A stretch of 6,123 bases of DNA from Paramuribaculum sp. (GTDB taxonomy: Bacteria; Bacteroidota; Bacteroidia; Bacteroidales; Muribaculaceae): NCBI GenBank assembly GCA_029051835.1, contig JAIDKJ010000105.1, forward strand, positions 1 to 6,123, written 5' to 3'. Shown piece by piece: positions 1 to 6,111 of this stretch. The translations under genes and the position numbers were made by a program. The number at the start of each line of letters is the position of its first letter. Within the stretch, counting starts at the first letter, position 1. The notes below the pieces were generated by a model. The model searched no databases, was not told the origin of the DNA, and saw only the letters and a list, made by a program, of their open reading frames with translations.

Positions 1-30
1 GTTGTTGCTGCTCGCTATTTCTCGCTGTGA
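1..30 (+). CDS. Possible C-terminal end of an upstream gene (partial)
   Basis: The first reading frame is open from base 1 to a TGA at 28-30 and would end a protein in VVAARYFSL. Only nine codons are visible, so no function can be given. The case for a real gene end is the junction: the TGA overlaps a GTG at 27-29 as GTGA, the common arrangement of translationally coupled genes, and the following frame is a plausible small gene. A nine-codon open stretch is also expected by chance. Alternatively the next gene simply continues from further upstream in frame 3, which is open to the window edge, and this stop is irrelevant. Confidence 0.3.
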   Translation, partial: VVAARYFSL

Positions 31-371
31 ACACCGTGGAGTATCTTGATGACGAAGAACCCGATGACGAGAGCAAATGGCATCCCGATGAATGGGGATA
101 TTCTGACGGACATGGCAGCGAGCTGGTGAAGCTCAGCAAATCGTTGTGGGAAAACTACTCCACTTTGCCGGGTGAAGCCTTTTTCTTCAATGCAATGATA
201 TCGGCGATGAAGCAGGTCAAGGACTCGGGGATATTCGGAGAGCACACTGAAGAGATCACACTGTTCATTTCAATATCTGACGATGATGACGCTGAAAATC
301 TCGAAGACTCGTCAGCCATGATTCTGAATAGTTCGAAGTTGGCCTCCGCTTTCTTGAATAGGCGCAGGTAA
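27..371 (+). CDS. Small acidic protein of unknown function
   Basis: This is a 114-residue protein that I do not recognise. It is strongly acidic: 25 Asp/Glu against 9 Lys/Arg, with a dense acidic stretch at residues 5-32, a run of four Asp at 85-88, and a short basic tail of three Arg at 112-114. Trp occurs at 18, 23 and 41. The middle (about 50-82) looks like a small folded unit, an amphipathic helix followed by a probable strand (TLFISIS). No signal peptide, membrane segment or metal-binding motif is visible, so a cytoplasmic protein is likely. The GTG at 27 was chosen because it overlaps an upstream TGA as GTGA; there is no clear ribosome binding site. The frame stays open to base 3, so the true start may lie outside the window and this could be the C-terminal part of a longer protein. 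It converges on the DUF349 gene. Fair confidence that it is coding, none on function. Confidence 0.6.
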   Translation: MNTVEYLDDEEPDDESKWHPDEWGYSDGHGSELVKLSKSLWENYSTLPGEAFFFNAMISAMKQVKDSGIFGEHTEEITLFISISDDDDAENLEDSSAMILNSSKLASAFLNRRR

Positions 372-400
372 TATCGGATTATTGCAGATTATACTGTTGA

Positions 401-420
401 CCGGCCTCATGACTGGTCGG
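401..420. other. Short GC-rich hairpin downstream of the acidic-protein gene
   Basis: CCGGCC at 401-406 pairs with GGTCGG at 415-420 (six pairs, one of them G-U) across an eight-base loop, 30 bases after the stop at 371. No T run follows on either strand, so it is not a standard intrinsic terminator. It may be a 3'-end stabilising stem or chance. The rest of 372-477 shows only a repeated GATCAATAA (447-455 and 464-472), which I cannot interpret. Confidence 0.25.
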
Positions 421-477
421 CCGCACTAAGAAAACCGGATTACGACGATCAATAAAACCACTTGATCAATAATACTA

Positions 478-520
478 AGGCACCCGATTTGACATCCTTG
501 GATGTGAAATCGGGTGCTTT
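478..520. terminator. Probable bidirectional terminator between convergent genes
   Basis: GCACCCGATTT at 480-490 pairs perfectly with AAATCGGGTGC at 508-518; a G-U and an A-T pair extend the stem to 478-520. Inside, ACATC (492-496) pairs with GATGT (501-505) over a CTTG loop, separated from the main stem by a small internal loop. The stem lies between two converging genes, 106 bases past the stop of the acidic-protein gene and 52 bases past the stop of the DUF349 gene. On the plus strand it is followed by TTTGTAGTT, and on the minus strand by a T-rich stretch (CTTAGTATTATT). Both T tracts are interrupted, so efficiency is uncertain, but position and stem length make shared termination the best explanation. 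Confidence 0.65.
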
Positions 521-572
521 GTAGTTGTGCTAATGTTTGCCTTACTGTGGCAAGCGATAGAAGGGGAGTGGA

Positions 573-2381
573 TCAGATATTCGAATCGATGATCTTGATT
601 TTTTCTGAAATCTGGGCGATCTCCTCTTTGAGATGCTGCATTTTCCGTTCCATCTCTCTGACGATGGAGTCGCCGCTCTTTGATTTGGAATTGAAGAAGC
701 CCATGTTGTTTTCATAGGTTTTCAGTTCCTGACGGCGCTGTTCGCAGGCTCTGATCAGGCGTTCGCGTTCGCGCGACAGTTTGCCTGCGTCGCCGGCCGA
801 AGCCTCGATGCCGGCCTGGAAGTCGGCCATGCGTGCGCGGTTTTCCTTTATGTCGAGCTTGTCGAATAGTGTGCCGACTACTTCGCGGTATGCATCCTGC
901 AGCTTGTCTTTCTCCTTAAACGGCACATGGCCGGTTTCCTGCCACTGTTTGCGCAGCTGCTGCACCTCTGCGATAGCCTCTTCGCGCGGCATAGTGTTCT
1001 CGTCCGACGCTATCACATTCAGGCGGCTGATTATCTCACGTTTTGTGGCCAGATTGGCTTGTTCGGCACGACGCGTGTCGCCGTTTACCTTTTTCTTGCG
1101 GTCGAAGAATGTGTCGCAAGCCTTGATAAACCGTTTCCATACCGCGTCGCTGTTCTTGCGTGCCACCGGTCCGATGGTTTTCCATTCCTTCTGCAGTTCG
1201 ACGATGGCATCGGTGGTCTTTTTCCAGTCGGTGCTTTCGGCAAGCGCTTCGGCTTTCTCGCAGAGAGCGGTTTTCTTTGCCAGATTCTCGGCGAATTCGG
1301 TCTTTGTCTTCTTGAAAAATTCCGATTTGCGTCCGAAGAAGTCGTCACACAGCGCCCTGAATCGGTTAAACAGCGCGGTGTTTGTCTTTCGGGGAGCAAA
1401 TCCGGCTTTTTTCCATTCTTCCTGCGCCTCCAGTATGGTTTTGGTCATCGCGTCCCACTCCTGATATGTCGACGGCTTGCTGAAGTCGAGAGCCTCTATG
1501 CGCTCGCACAGGGCTGTCTTTATCTCTTCGTTCTCGCGTTCGCGTGCTTTGCGCTCTTCGAAGTGTGCCTGATATTTTTTGTTGATTTCTGCCGATGCAT
1601 CCTTGAACGATGCCCAGATCTCCTCTCGCACATCTTTGGCTACCGGGCCGATCTCTCTCCATTTGTCGTGAAGATTCTGCAGCCGGCGGAATGCTGTGAT
1701 CACGTCGGCCTCTTCGGTCAGCTTGCGCGCCTCGTCGAGAAGCAGCTGCTTCTCAGCCAGATTTTTCTTGAAGTCATAGTCGCGGAGTTCCTTGTTGACC
1801 TTCCACTGGTCATAGAATGCTTCTACGGCATCCTGATAGCTTTTCCATATCGACGTGGCGTTCTGTGGCGGCACATCGCCTATCTCCTTGAACTCGCTCT
1901 GTATATCTTTGATGCGCTGATAGTGGCGGTTGACGTTGTCGGTGTCGGCTCCGAGAGTCGTAAGCTCGTTGATCAGAGCCTCTTTCTTTTCAAGATTGGC
2001 GGCCTGACGGGTTTCAATCTCTGCTCTCTGGCGCGCTTTTTTCTCTTTTATCGCGGCAAGGGCAGCCTTAAACTGTTCTTCGATCGGATCCTCGGTCGAT
2101 GCAAATGCCTCGCCCTCTTCGCCGGCCTCATCTTTGCGGCGGAGTGTAAGCTCGTTGTGGAGCGTATAGAATTGTTGCTTGATTCGGGCTACGTCATCGG
2201 CGACAATCTCCGAATCATCGGCGACAATCTTTTCAATGGTCTTCAGCAGGGACTCACGTGTGACGTTCTCTTCACTGGCACATTCGGCTGTCTCCGTCAT
2301 CTCGCCGGAGAGCTCTTCGTTGGGCAGGTTAGGCGTTACAACTTCTTCATTCTGTTGTTCGGCCCGGTCAAGCATTTCCAT
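573..2381 (-). CDS. DUF349 repeat protein, five repeats
   Basis: The 602-residue protein carries five tandem DUF349 units. Their conserved anchors (aromatic residue, then x-x-[IAT]-G-x-[VA]) fall at F164, W241, W323, W400 and W480, a period of 77-82 residues. Each anchor is followed by a helical segment with a second aromatic-rich patch (for example AVWKRFIKACDTFFDRKK at 413-430). Residues 1-100 are acidic and probably disordered; 100-160 and about 535-600 are charged and predicted coiled coil. The tail contains NNMGFFNSKSK (558-568), which I recall as typical of Bacteroidota members of the family. No signal peptide or membrane segment is present, so it is cytoplasmic. As I recall the Pfam entry, the domain occurs in one to five copies and has no established biochemical role, so no reaction is assigned. 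ATG at 2381 is the first start codon after an in-frame stop at 2469-2471; an ATG two codons later (2375) is the alternative. It is divergent from ispD. Confidence 0.93.
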   Translation of the reverse strand: MEMLDRAEQQNEEVVTPNLPNEELSGEMTETAECASEENVTRESLLKTIEKIVADDSEIVADDVARIKQQFYTLHNELTLRRKDEAGEEGEAFASTEDPIEEQFKAALAAIKEKKARQRAEIETRQAANLEKKEALINELTTLGADTDNVNRHYQRIKDIQSEFKEIGDVPPQNATSIWKSYQDAVEAFYDQWKVNKELRDYDFKKNLAEKQLLLDEARKLTEEADVITAFRRLQNLHDKWREIGPVAKDVREEIWASFKDASAEINKKYQAHFEERKARERENEEIKTALCERIEALDFSKPSTYQEWDAMTKTILEAQEEWKKAGFAPRKTNTALFNRFRALCDDFFGRKSEFFKKTKTEFAENLAKKTALCEKAEALAESTDWKKTTDAIVELQKEWKTIGPVARKNSDAVWKRFIKACDTFFDRKKKVNGDTRRAEQANLATKREIISRLNVIASDENTMPREEAIAEVQQLRKQWQETGHVPFKEKDKLQDAYREVVGTLFDKLDIKENRARMADFQAGIEASAGDAGKLSRERERLIRACEQRRQELKTYENNMGFFNSKSKSGDSIVREMERKMQHLKEEIAQISEKIKIIDSNI

Positions 2382-2456
2382 AATGTAGAAATTAACTGGT
2401 TGATGGTATTCTATTGGGTATGTCCGATCAGTCGGCTTTGGCCGGCATGATCCATT

Positions 2457-2496
2457 GAATTGCCAAAATTAGACATTATTTCTAATAATTCAATTC
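2457..2496. repeat. Nested inverted repeat in the divergent intergenic region
   Basis: ATTAGA (2468-2473) and TCTAAT (2481-2486) form a perfect inverted repeat with a seven-base centre. It is enclosed by GAATTG (2457-2462) and CAATTC (2491-2496), which are also perfect complements. The structure covers the candidate minus-strand promoter of the DUF349 gene, overlapping its -7 box and spacer, so it could be an operator. The region is very A/T-rich and short palindromes arise easily there, so this is tentative. Confidence 0.3.
2464..2494 (-). promoter_or_regulatory. Candidate promoter of the DUF349 gene
   Basis: Read on the minus strand, 2471-2464 is TAATTTTG, an exact match to the Bacteroidota -7 box TAnnTTTG. 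Nineteen bases upstream, 2494-2491 reads ATTG, three of four matches to the TTTG -33 box. Transcription would start near 2458 and give a leader of roughly 75 bases. That leader contains a small stem (CCGA 2424-2427 with TCGG 2432-2435) and ends in an A/T-rich stretch before the ATG, with no Shine-Dalgarno sequence. Confidence 0.5.
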
Positions 2497-2591
2497 TTTT
2501 GAGGAAAAAAACGTTCAAAACTTCATGGCTACATGGTTGGCGCAGGGTAGGAAAAGTCGGATGAAAAGGTGGAGATGATGGCGGAATTGTG

Positions 2592-2599
2592 TAATTTTG
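2592..2599 (+). promoter_or_regulatory. Candidate -7 promoter box directly before ispD
   Basis: TAATTTTG is an exact match to the TAnnTTTG -7 element and is identical to the box proposed for the divergent DUF349 gene. It ends only four bases before the ispD ATG at 2604. If used, transcription would begin at or very near the start codon, giving a leaderless or almost leaderless ispD-recG message. No TTTG -33 box lies at the expected distance (about 2568-2572), which weakens the call. Confidence 0.4.
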
Positions 2600-2603
2600 C
2601 AAT

Positions 2604-3287
2604 ATGAATCGAATACTCCATATTGTTGTGGCTGCAGGCAGTGGCCGTAGATTTGGGGCGGAGTTGCCAAAACAGTTCCATCCCGTAGGCGGGCGTCCGG
2701 CTCTGATGCATGCCGTCGACGCTATGCGGCGCTATGGGCGGGGCGGTATGGTTGTAACGGTGCTAAATCCCGATTATATAGGATATTGGGCCGATGTGTG
2801 CGCTTCATCGGGTTTTGATCCGGGGCCACTTGTGGCTGGCGGTGACACCCGATGGCAGTCGGTCAAAAACGCCGTGGATGCGTATGGTGCGGATGCTGAC
2901 ATAATCACGGTGCACGACGGCGCCCGTCCGCTGGTCGGAAAGAGTGTTGTCGAAGCGGTGGTGGAGGCCGTGGCATCGGGCGCCAAAGGCGCAGTGCCGG
3001 CTGTGGCTCTTTCCGATTCGATAAGGCTTGTCGGAGCCGACGGACATTCTACGGCCGTTGACCGGTCGGCATATATGGCAGTGCAGACTCCTCAAGGATT
3101 TTCCGGAGAGGAATTCAGGAAGGCTTATGGTGCGCCGTATCGCCCGACGTTCACCGACGACGCTTCGGTGATGGAGGCCGCCGGATATGACGTGAGTCTG
3201 GTAGAAGGATCGCCGGCCAATATCAAGGTGACCAATCCGTCGGACATCGCTATAGCTGAGATATTGCTAAGACAATGCAACGACTGA
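2604..3287 (+). CDS. ispD: 2-C-methyl-D-erythritol 4-phosphate cytidylyltransferase
   Basis: IspD joins CTP and 2-C-methyl-D-erythritol 4-phosphate to give CDP-methylerythritol and pyrophosphate, the third step of the non-mevalonate isoprenoid pathway, in the cytoplasm. The 227 residues fit the family length. The nucleotide-binding loop AAGSGRRFG is at 10-18, followed by LPKQF (21-25, catalytic Lys23). GGDTRWQSVKNAV is at 79-91 and VHDGARP at 103-109 (metal-binding Asp105; Escherichia coli has HDAARP). SDSI (137-140) carries Ser139 where E. coli has Thr140. R154 precedes QTPQGF (161-166); TDDAS is at 184-188 and ANIKVTNPSD at 205-214 (Lys208, the counterpart of E. coli Lys213). All expected catalytic residues are present. 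ATG at 2604 places the first strand and glycine loop at the normal distance from the N-terminus. The 3' end overlaps recG by 13 bases, so the two are almost certainly co-transcribed. A -7 box lies just before the start. Confidence 0.96.
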   Translation: MNRILHIVVAAGSGRRFGAELPKQFHPVGGRPALMHAVDAMRRYGRGGMVVTVLNPDYIGYWADVCASSGFDPGPLVAGGDTRWQSVKNAVDAYGADADIITVHDGARPLVGKSVVEAVVEAVASGAKGAVPAVALSDSIRLVGADGHSTAVDRSAYMAVQTPQGFSGEEFRKAYGAPYRPTFTDDASVMEAAGYDVSLVEGSPANIKVTNPSDIAIAEILLRQCND

Positions 3288-5371
3288 ATGCCACGGATAT
3301 AAAATATGTGAAGGGTGTAGGACCGAAGCGCGCTGCGTTGCTCTCGGCCGAGCTTGGCATCAAGACCGTAGGCGACCTTCTCCGTCACTATCCAACGCAT
3401 TACATAGACCGCACCAAAATATATTCCATATCATCATTCGGCGGCGATATGCCGGCCGTGCAGGTCAGGGGGCGGTTTGTGTCGTTTGCCGTGCAGGGCG
3501 AAGGGGCAAAAGCACGTCTGACCGGACTGTTCTCCGATGGAACGGCTACGATGGAAGTCGTGTGGTTCCGGCAGATCAAGAAACTAAAGGAGCTTTATGC
3601 CACGATGACCGACTACGTGCTGTTCGGAAAGCCGACATCGTTCTGCGGCCGATGGAGCATGGTGCACCCGGAGGTGGAATCGCCTGCGGATATGCGCAGC
3701 GAGAGCAGTCTGCGACCGGTGTATCCGCTGACTGAAAAGCTCCGCAATCAGGGCGTGAATTCACGAGTTATTCATACGATGGTCCGTACGGTGATCGACC
3801 GAATATCCGCCAATGGTGTGGCCGATCCGCTCCCGCCCGAAATCCTGCGACGGCTCGGGCTTCCGGCGCTGTCGACAGCTCTGCGAGATATCCATTGCCC
3901 GTCGTCGCCGACGTGCGCCGACAGAGCCCGCTCCCGTATGAAGTTCGACGAACTGTTTTATCTCCAGCTCGATATACTTCAGTACACGCGTCGGCGTAAA
4001 CTTTCGGTCGGAGGCATGCGTTTTCCGCGTATAGGGCATTATTTCAATACTTTCTATAAGGAGTGTATGCCGTTTGAGCTGACCGATGCCCAGAAGAGGG
4101 TTATCCGGGAGATTCGTGCCGATATGGGGTCGGGTCGGCAGATGAACCGTCTGTTGCAGGGCGATGTCGGTAGCGGCAAGACCCTCGTGGCTCTGCTATG
4201 CATGCTGATAGCTCTCGACAACTCCACGCAGGCCTGTATGATGGCGCCTACCGAGATTCTGGCAGCGCAGCACTACGAAACTATCAGCCGCCTGGTGGCG
4301 CCGATCGGTATAAACGTAAAGCTGCTGACGGGTTCGACTCCCGCATCGCAGCGGGCGGTGATACACAGACAGCTTGAAGACGGTTCGCTCCACATACTCA
4401 TCGGCACTCATGCCGTGATTGAGGATAATGTGGTGTTTCGCAATCTTGGTTTCACGGTCATCGACGAGCAGCACCGTTTCGGAGTGGCGCAGCGTGCGAG
4501 AGTATGGAAAAAGAACACCATGCCTCCCCACATTCTTGTCATGACAGCCACTCCCATACCCCGTACGCTCGCGATGACAGTCTATGGAGATCTCGATGTG
4601 TCGGTCATCGACGAGCTGCCGCCGGGGCGCAAGCCTGTGACGACAATGCTGCGTTTCGATGATCACCGTATCGACGTCTACAAGGGCATGGGACGTGAGC
4701 TTAAGGCCGGCCGTCAGGCATATATCGTCTATCCGCTTATAAAGGAGAATGAAAAGGTGGATATGAGAAGTCTGGAGGAGGGTTATGAGTTTGTGCGCGA
4801 CAATTTTCCGTCATATCGCGTGGCCTTTGTCCACGGGCGCATGAAGCCTGCCGAGAAAGATCATCAGATGGAACTGTTCGCTACTCATCAGGCCGATATT
4901 CTGGTGGCTACGACGGTGATAGAGGTTGGAGTAAACGTCCCCAACGCCTCGGTGATGATCATCGAGAATGCCGAGCGTTTCGGCCTATCGCAGTTGCATC
5001 AGCTTCGTGGACGTGTGGGTCGTGGAGCCGATCAGAGCTACTGCATACTTATGACCAAACAGAATATCTCGGCCGACACGCGCAAACGCCTGCAGGTGAT
5101 GACCTCCACTACCGACGGGTTTCTTGTGGCCGAGGCCGACCTGAAAATGCGTGGTCCGGGCGATCTGGAGGGAACGCTTCAGAGCGGTATGGCTGTTGAC
5201 CTTAAGATCGCGAGTCTGGCCACGGACGGTCAGCTCGTGCAGCTGGCACGTGATGCGGCGTCGCGCATACTCGATGTCGACCCGTGTCTGGAGAGGCCGG
5301 AGCACGCTGCGATGCGGCGGGAATACGTGAGAATGTATCAGCGTACAAATGATTGGAGCCGTATCTCTTGA
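3275..5371 (+). CDS. recG: ATP-dependent DNA helicase RecG
   Basis: RecG is a superfamily 2 double-strand DNA translocase that regresses stalled replication forks and processes Holliday junctions and R- or D-loops. The N-terminal region has a helix-hairpin-helix-like IKYVKGVGPKRAALL (9-23). The OB-fold wedge domain that binds branched DNA spans about 60-150. Helicase motifs run in order: Q-type segment FELTDAQKRVI (267-277), Walker A GDVGSGKT (296-303), Ia APTEILA (324-330), GTHA (377-380), DEQH (397-400), MTATPIPRTLA (423-433), FVHGRM (518-523), motif V ATTVIEVGVNVPNA (545-558) and motif VI QLRGRVGRG (576-584). The TRG translocation segment ADLKMRGPGDLEGTLQSG is at 621-638. At 698 residues it is full length and no key motif is missing. 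The ATG at 3275 lies inside the end of ispD; the next ATG (3288) is out of frame. No Shine-Dalgarno sequence is visible, so it probably depends on coupling to ispD translation. Confidence 0.97.
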   Translation: MQRLNATDIKYVKGVGPKRAALLSAELGIKTVGDLLRHYPTHYIDRTKIYSISSFGGDMPAVQVRGRFVSFAVQGEGAKARLTGLFSDGTATMEVVWFRQIKKLKELYATMTDYVLFGKPTSFCGRWSMVHPEVESPADMRSESSLRPVYPLTEKLRNQGVNSRVIHTMVRTVIDRISANGVADPLPPEILRRLGLPALSTALRDIHCPSSPTCADRARSRMKFDELFYLQLDILQYTRRRKLSVGGMRFPRIGHYFNTFYKECMPFELTDAQKRVIREIRADMGSGRQMNRLLQGDVGSGKTLVALLCMLIALDNSTQACMMAPTEILAAQHYETISRLVAPIGINVKLLTGSTPASQRAVIHRQLEDGSLHILIGTHAVIEDNVVFRNLGFTVIDEQHRFGVAQRARVWKKNTMPPHILVMTATPIPRTLAMTVYGDLDVSVIDELPPGRKPVTTMLRFDDHRIDVYKGMGRELKAGRQAYIVYPLIKENEKVDMRSLEEGYEFVRDNFPSYRVAFVHGRMKPAEKDHQMELFATHQADILVATTVIEVGVNVPNASVMIIENAERFGLSQLHQLRGRVGRGADQSYCILMTKQNISADTRKRLQVMTSTTDGFLVAEADLKMRGPGDLEGTLQSGMAVDLKIASLATDGQLVQLARDAASRILDVDPCLERPEHAAMRREYVRMYQRTNDWSRIS

Positions 5372-5398
5372 TGTGTTTAGCCGGTTCGGTATAACATT

Positions 5399-5417
5399 AA
5401 GTGATACAACACTTTTT
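5399..5417 (+). terminator. Weak candidate terminator after recG
   Basis: AAGTG (5399-5403) pairs with CACTT (5410-5414) across ATACAA, and three further T bases follow directly, giving a run of five T (5413-5417). It lies 28 bases after the recG stop, a sensible place. The stem has only five pairs, two of them G-C, so it would be weak on its own. Confidence 0.3.
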
Positions 5418-5445
5418 AATGATAGTTAATCGGCAGAAATAAGTC

Positions 5446-5487
5446 TTTTTGCAATTGTGTGCAAAAATTAGTGTATTTTTACAATTG
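5446..5487. repeat. Paired TTTTTRCAATTG elements upstream of ndk
   Basis: TTTTTGCAATTG (5446-5457) and TTTTTACAATTG (5476-5487) match at 11 of 12 bases and start exactly 30 bases apart, close to three helical turns. The first copy is also the left arm of a perfect eight-base inverted repeat, TTTTTGCA (5446-5453) with TGCAAAAA (5460-5467). The pair lies 84-125 bases upstream of the ndk -33 box and about 75 bases after recG. It could be a double binding site for a regulator; no known Bacteroidota consensus is recognised. The T-rich content raises the chance of coincidence. Confidence 0.35.
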
Positions 5488-5570
5488 GAGGTAAGACTTT
5501 GTTTTATTGGTGTTTAATGCGTGTGGTTAGGGGTGGCTTGTCGCAATGTGTTCACAGTGAGCCATAATTG

Positions 5571-5602
5571 TTTGCTCCGGTATGAAAAATTTGCTATCTT
5601 TG
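5571..5602 (+). promoter_or_regulatory. Promoter of ndk
   Basis: TTTG at 5571-5574 and TATCTTTG at 5595-5602 are exact matches to the Bacteroidota -33 (TTTG) and -7 (TAnnTTTG) boxes, with a 20-base spacer in the usual range. Transcription should start near 5608, giving a leader of about 36 bases. That leader is A-rich (a run of eight A at 5624-5631) and has no Shine-Dalgarno sequence, as is common in this phylum. The promoter shows that ndk can be expressed independently of ispD-recG and supports the start at 5644, since a start at 5521 would lie upstream of it. Confidence 0.8.
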
Positions 5603-5643
5603 AGCATCCTTCAACGGAAAAGCAAAAAAAATCTAAAATCTTC

Positions 5644-6111
5644 ATGCAAAAAACATTAGTGATATTCAAGCCTTCGGCCATGGAGCGTGGTTGTGTCGGA
5701 CAGATACTGACCCGTTTCCAGCAGAAAGGGTTGATAATATCCGGACTCAAGATGATGCGGCTCGATGAGGCAATTCTGCGGGAGCATTACAGCCACCTTG
5801 TGGAAAAGCCTTTCTTTCCCATTCTTCTCAAGACCATGATGGCATCGCCTGTGATAGTCGCATGTCTTGCCGGTGTGGATGTCATCAATGTGGTCCGCAT
5901 GATGACCGGAGCCACCAACGGACGTGACGCTCAGCCGGGAACGATCCGTGGCGATTTTGCGATGAGCAATCAGGAGAATATCATTCATGCGTCATCGTCG
6001 GCAGAGGATGCCGATGCTGAAATCCGGCGCTTCTTCAAGCCTGAGGAAATATTCGAATGGCCGCCGGCATATATGGATTTTATCTACTCGACGTTGGAGA
6101 TAGATGAGTGA
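5644..6111 (+). CDS. ndk: Nucleoside diphosphate kinase
   Basis: Ndk moves the terminal phosphate from ATP to other nucleoside diphosphates through a phosphohistidine, balancing NTP and dNTP pools in the cytoplasm. The 155 residues match the family. Landmarks are TLVIFKP (4-10, Lys9), Arg15, Tyr49, KPFF (55-58), Arg85, MTGATNG (87-93), PGTIRGDFAMS (98-108, Arg102), Asn112 and catalytic His115 in NIIHASSS (112-119), with Glu126 at the position that supports the histidine. Two differences from the textbook sequence stand out: KPSA where most families have KPDA (my recollection is that Bacteroides also departs from Asp here), and HASSS in place of HGSDS, which puts Ser118 where Asp121 lies in human NDPK-A. 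A longer frame opens at 5521, but the family N-terminus and the promoter at 5571-5602 fix the ATG at 5644. The C-terminus overlaps a possible next gene. Confidence 0.95.
   Translation: MQKTLVIFKPSAMERGCVGQILTRFQQKGLIISGLKMMRLDEAILREHYSHLVEKPFFPILLKTMMASPVIVACLAGVDVINVVRMMTGATNGRDAQPGTIRGDFAMSNQENIIHASSSAEDADAEIRRFFKPEEIFEWPPAYMDFIYSTLEIDE
6096..6099 (+). promoter_or_regulatory. Possible ribosome binding site for the gene starting at 6104
   Basis: GGAG lies within the last codons of ndk, four bases before an ATG at 6104. Shine-Dalgarno-like sequences are absent from the other starts in this window, so its presence favours the ATG at 6104 as a real start. The spacing is slightly short. Confidence 0.35.

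Noticed and set aside
15..245. Minus-strand 76-codon frame with a hydrophobic C-terminal stretch
   Set aside because: The hydrophobic stretch is the complement of the acidic codons of the plus-strand gene. No promoter or start signal was seen, and the plus-strand frame is longer and has a better junction.
372..572. Possible tRNA or other structured RNA gene in the convergent intergenic region
   Set aside because: No cloverleaf, T-loop or other known RNA motif was found; the main stem is explained by a bidirectional terminator.
781..1464. A 227-codon Ser/Arg/Phe-rich frame antisense to the DUF349 gene
   Set aside because: Low-complexity composition typical of an antisense reading, no recognisable motif, and complete overlap with a well-supported gene.
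927..2450. A 507-codon open frame on the plus strand, antisense to the DUF349 gene
   Set aside because: It is a mirror of a strongly charged, coiled-coil-rich gene: antisense of Lys/Glu codons gives the Leu/Phe-rich composition seen. The minus-strand gene has clear family repeats, so this frame is a shadow.
5547..5556. TGTGTTCACA resembling a CRP/FNR-type palindrome upstream of the ndk promoter
   Set aside because: The half-sites are separated by two bases rather than the six of TGTGA-N6-TCACA, and a short palindrome of this kind is expected by chance.
5549..5560. Near-copy, inverted, of the sequence around positions 23-35 (GTGTTCACAGYGAG type match at both ends of the window)
   Set aside because: A one-mismatch match of about 14 bases between two places is expected several times by chance in 6 kb searched on both strands, and nothing suggests an element boundary.
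5487..5567. GGAGG at 5487-5491 followed by a 16-codon frame from ATG 5517
   Set aside because: The spacing from GGAGG to the ATG is about 25 bases, far too long, and the short product shows no sign of being a leader peptide.
5521..5643. N-terminal extension of ndk from a GTG at 5521
   Set aside because: The extra 41 residues have no counterpart in Ndk, and the frame would begin upstream of the ndk promoter at 5571-5602.
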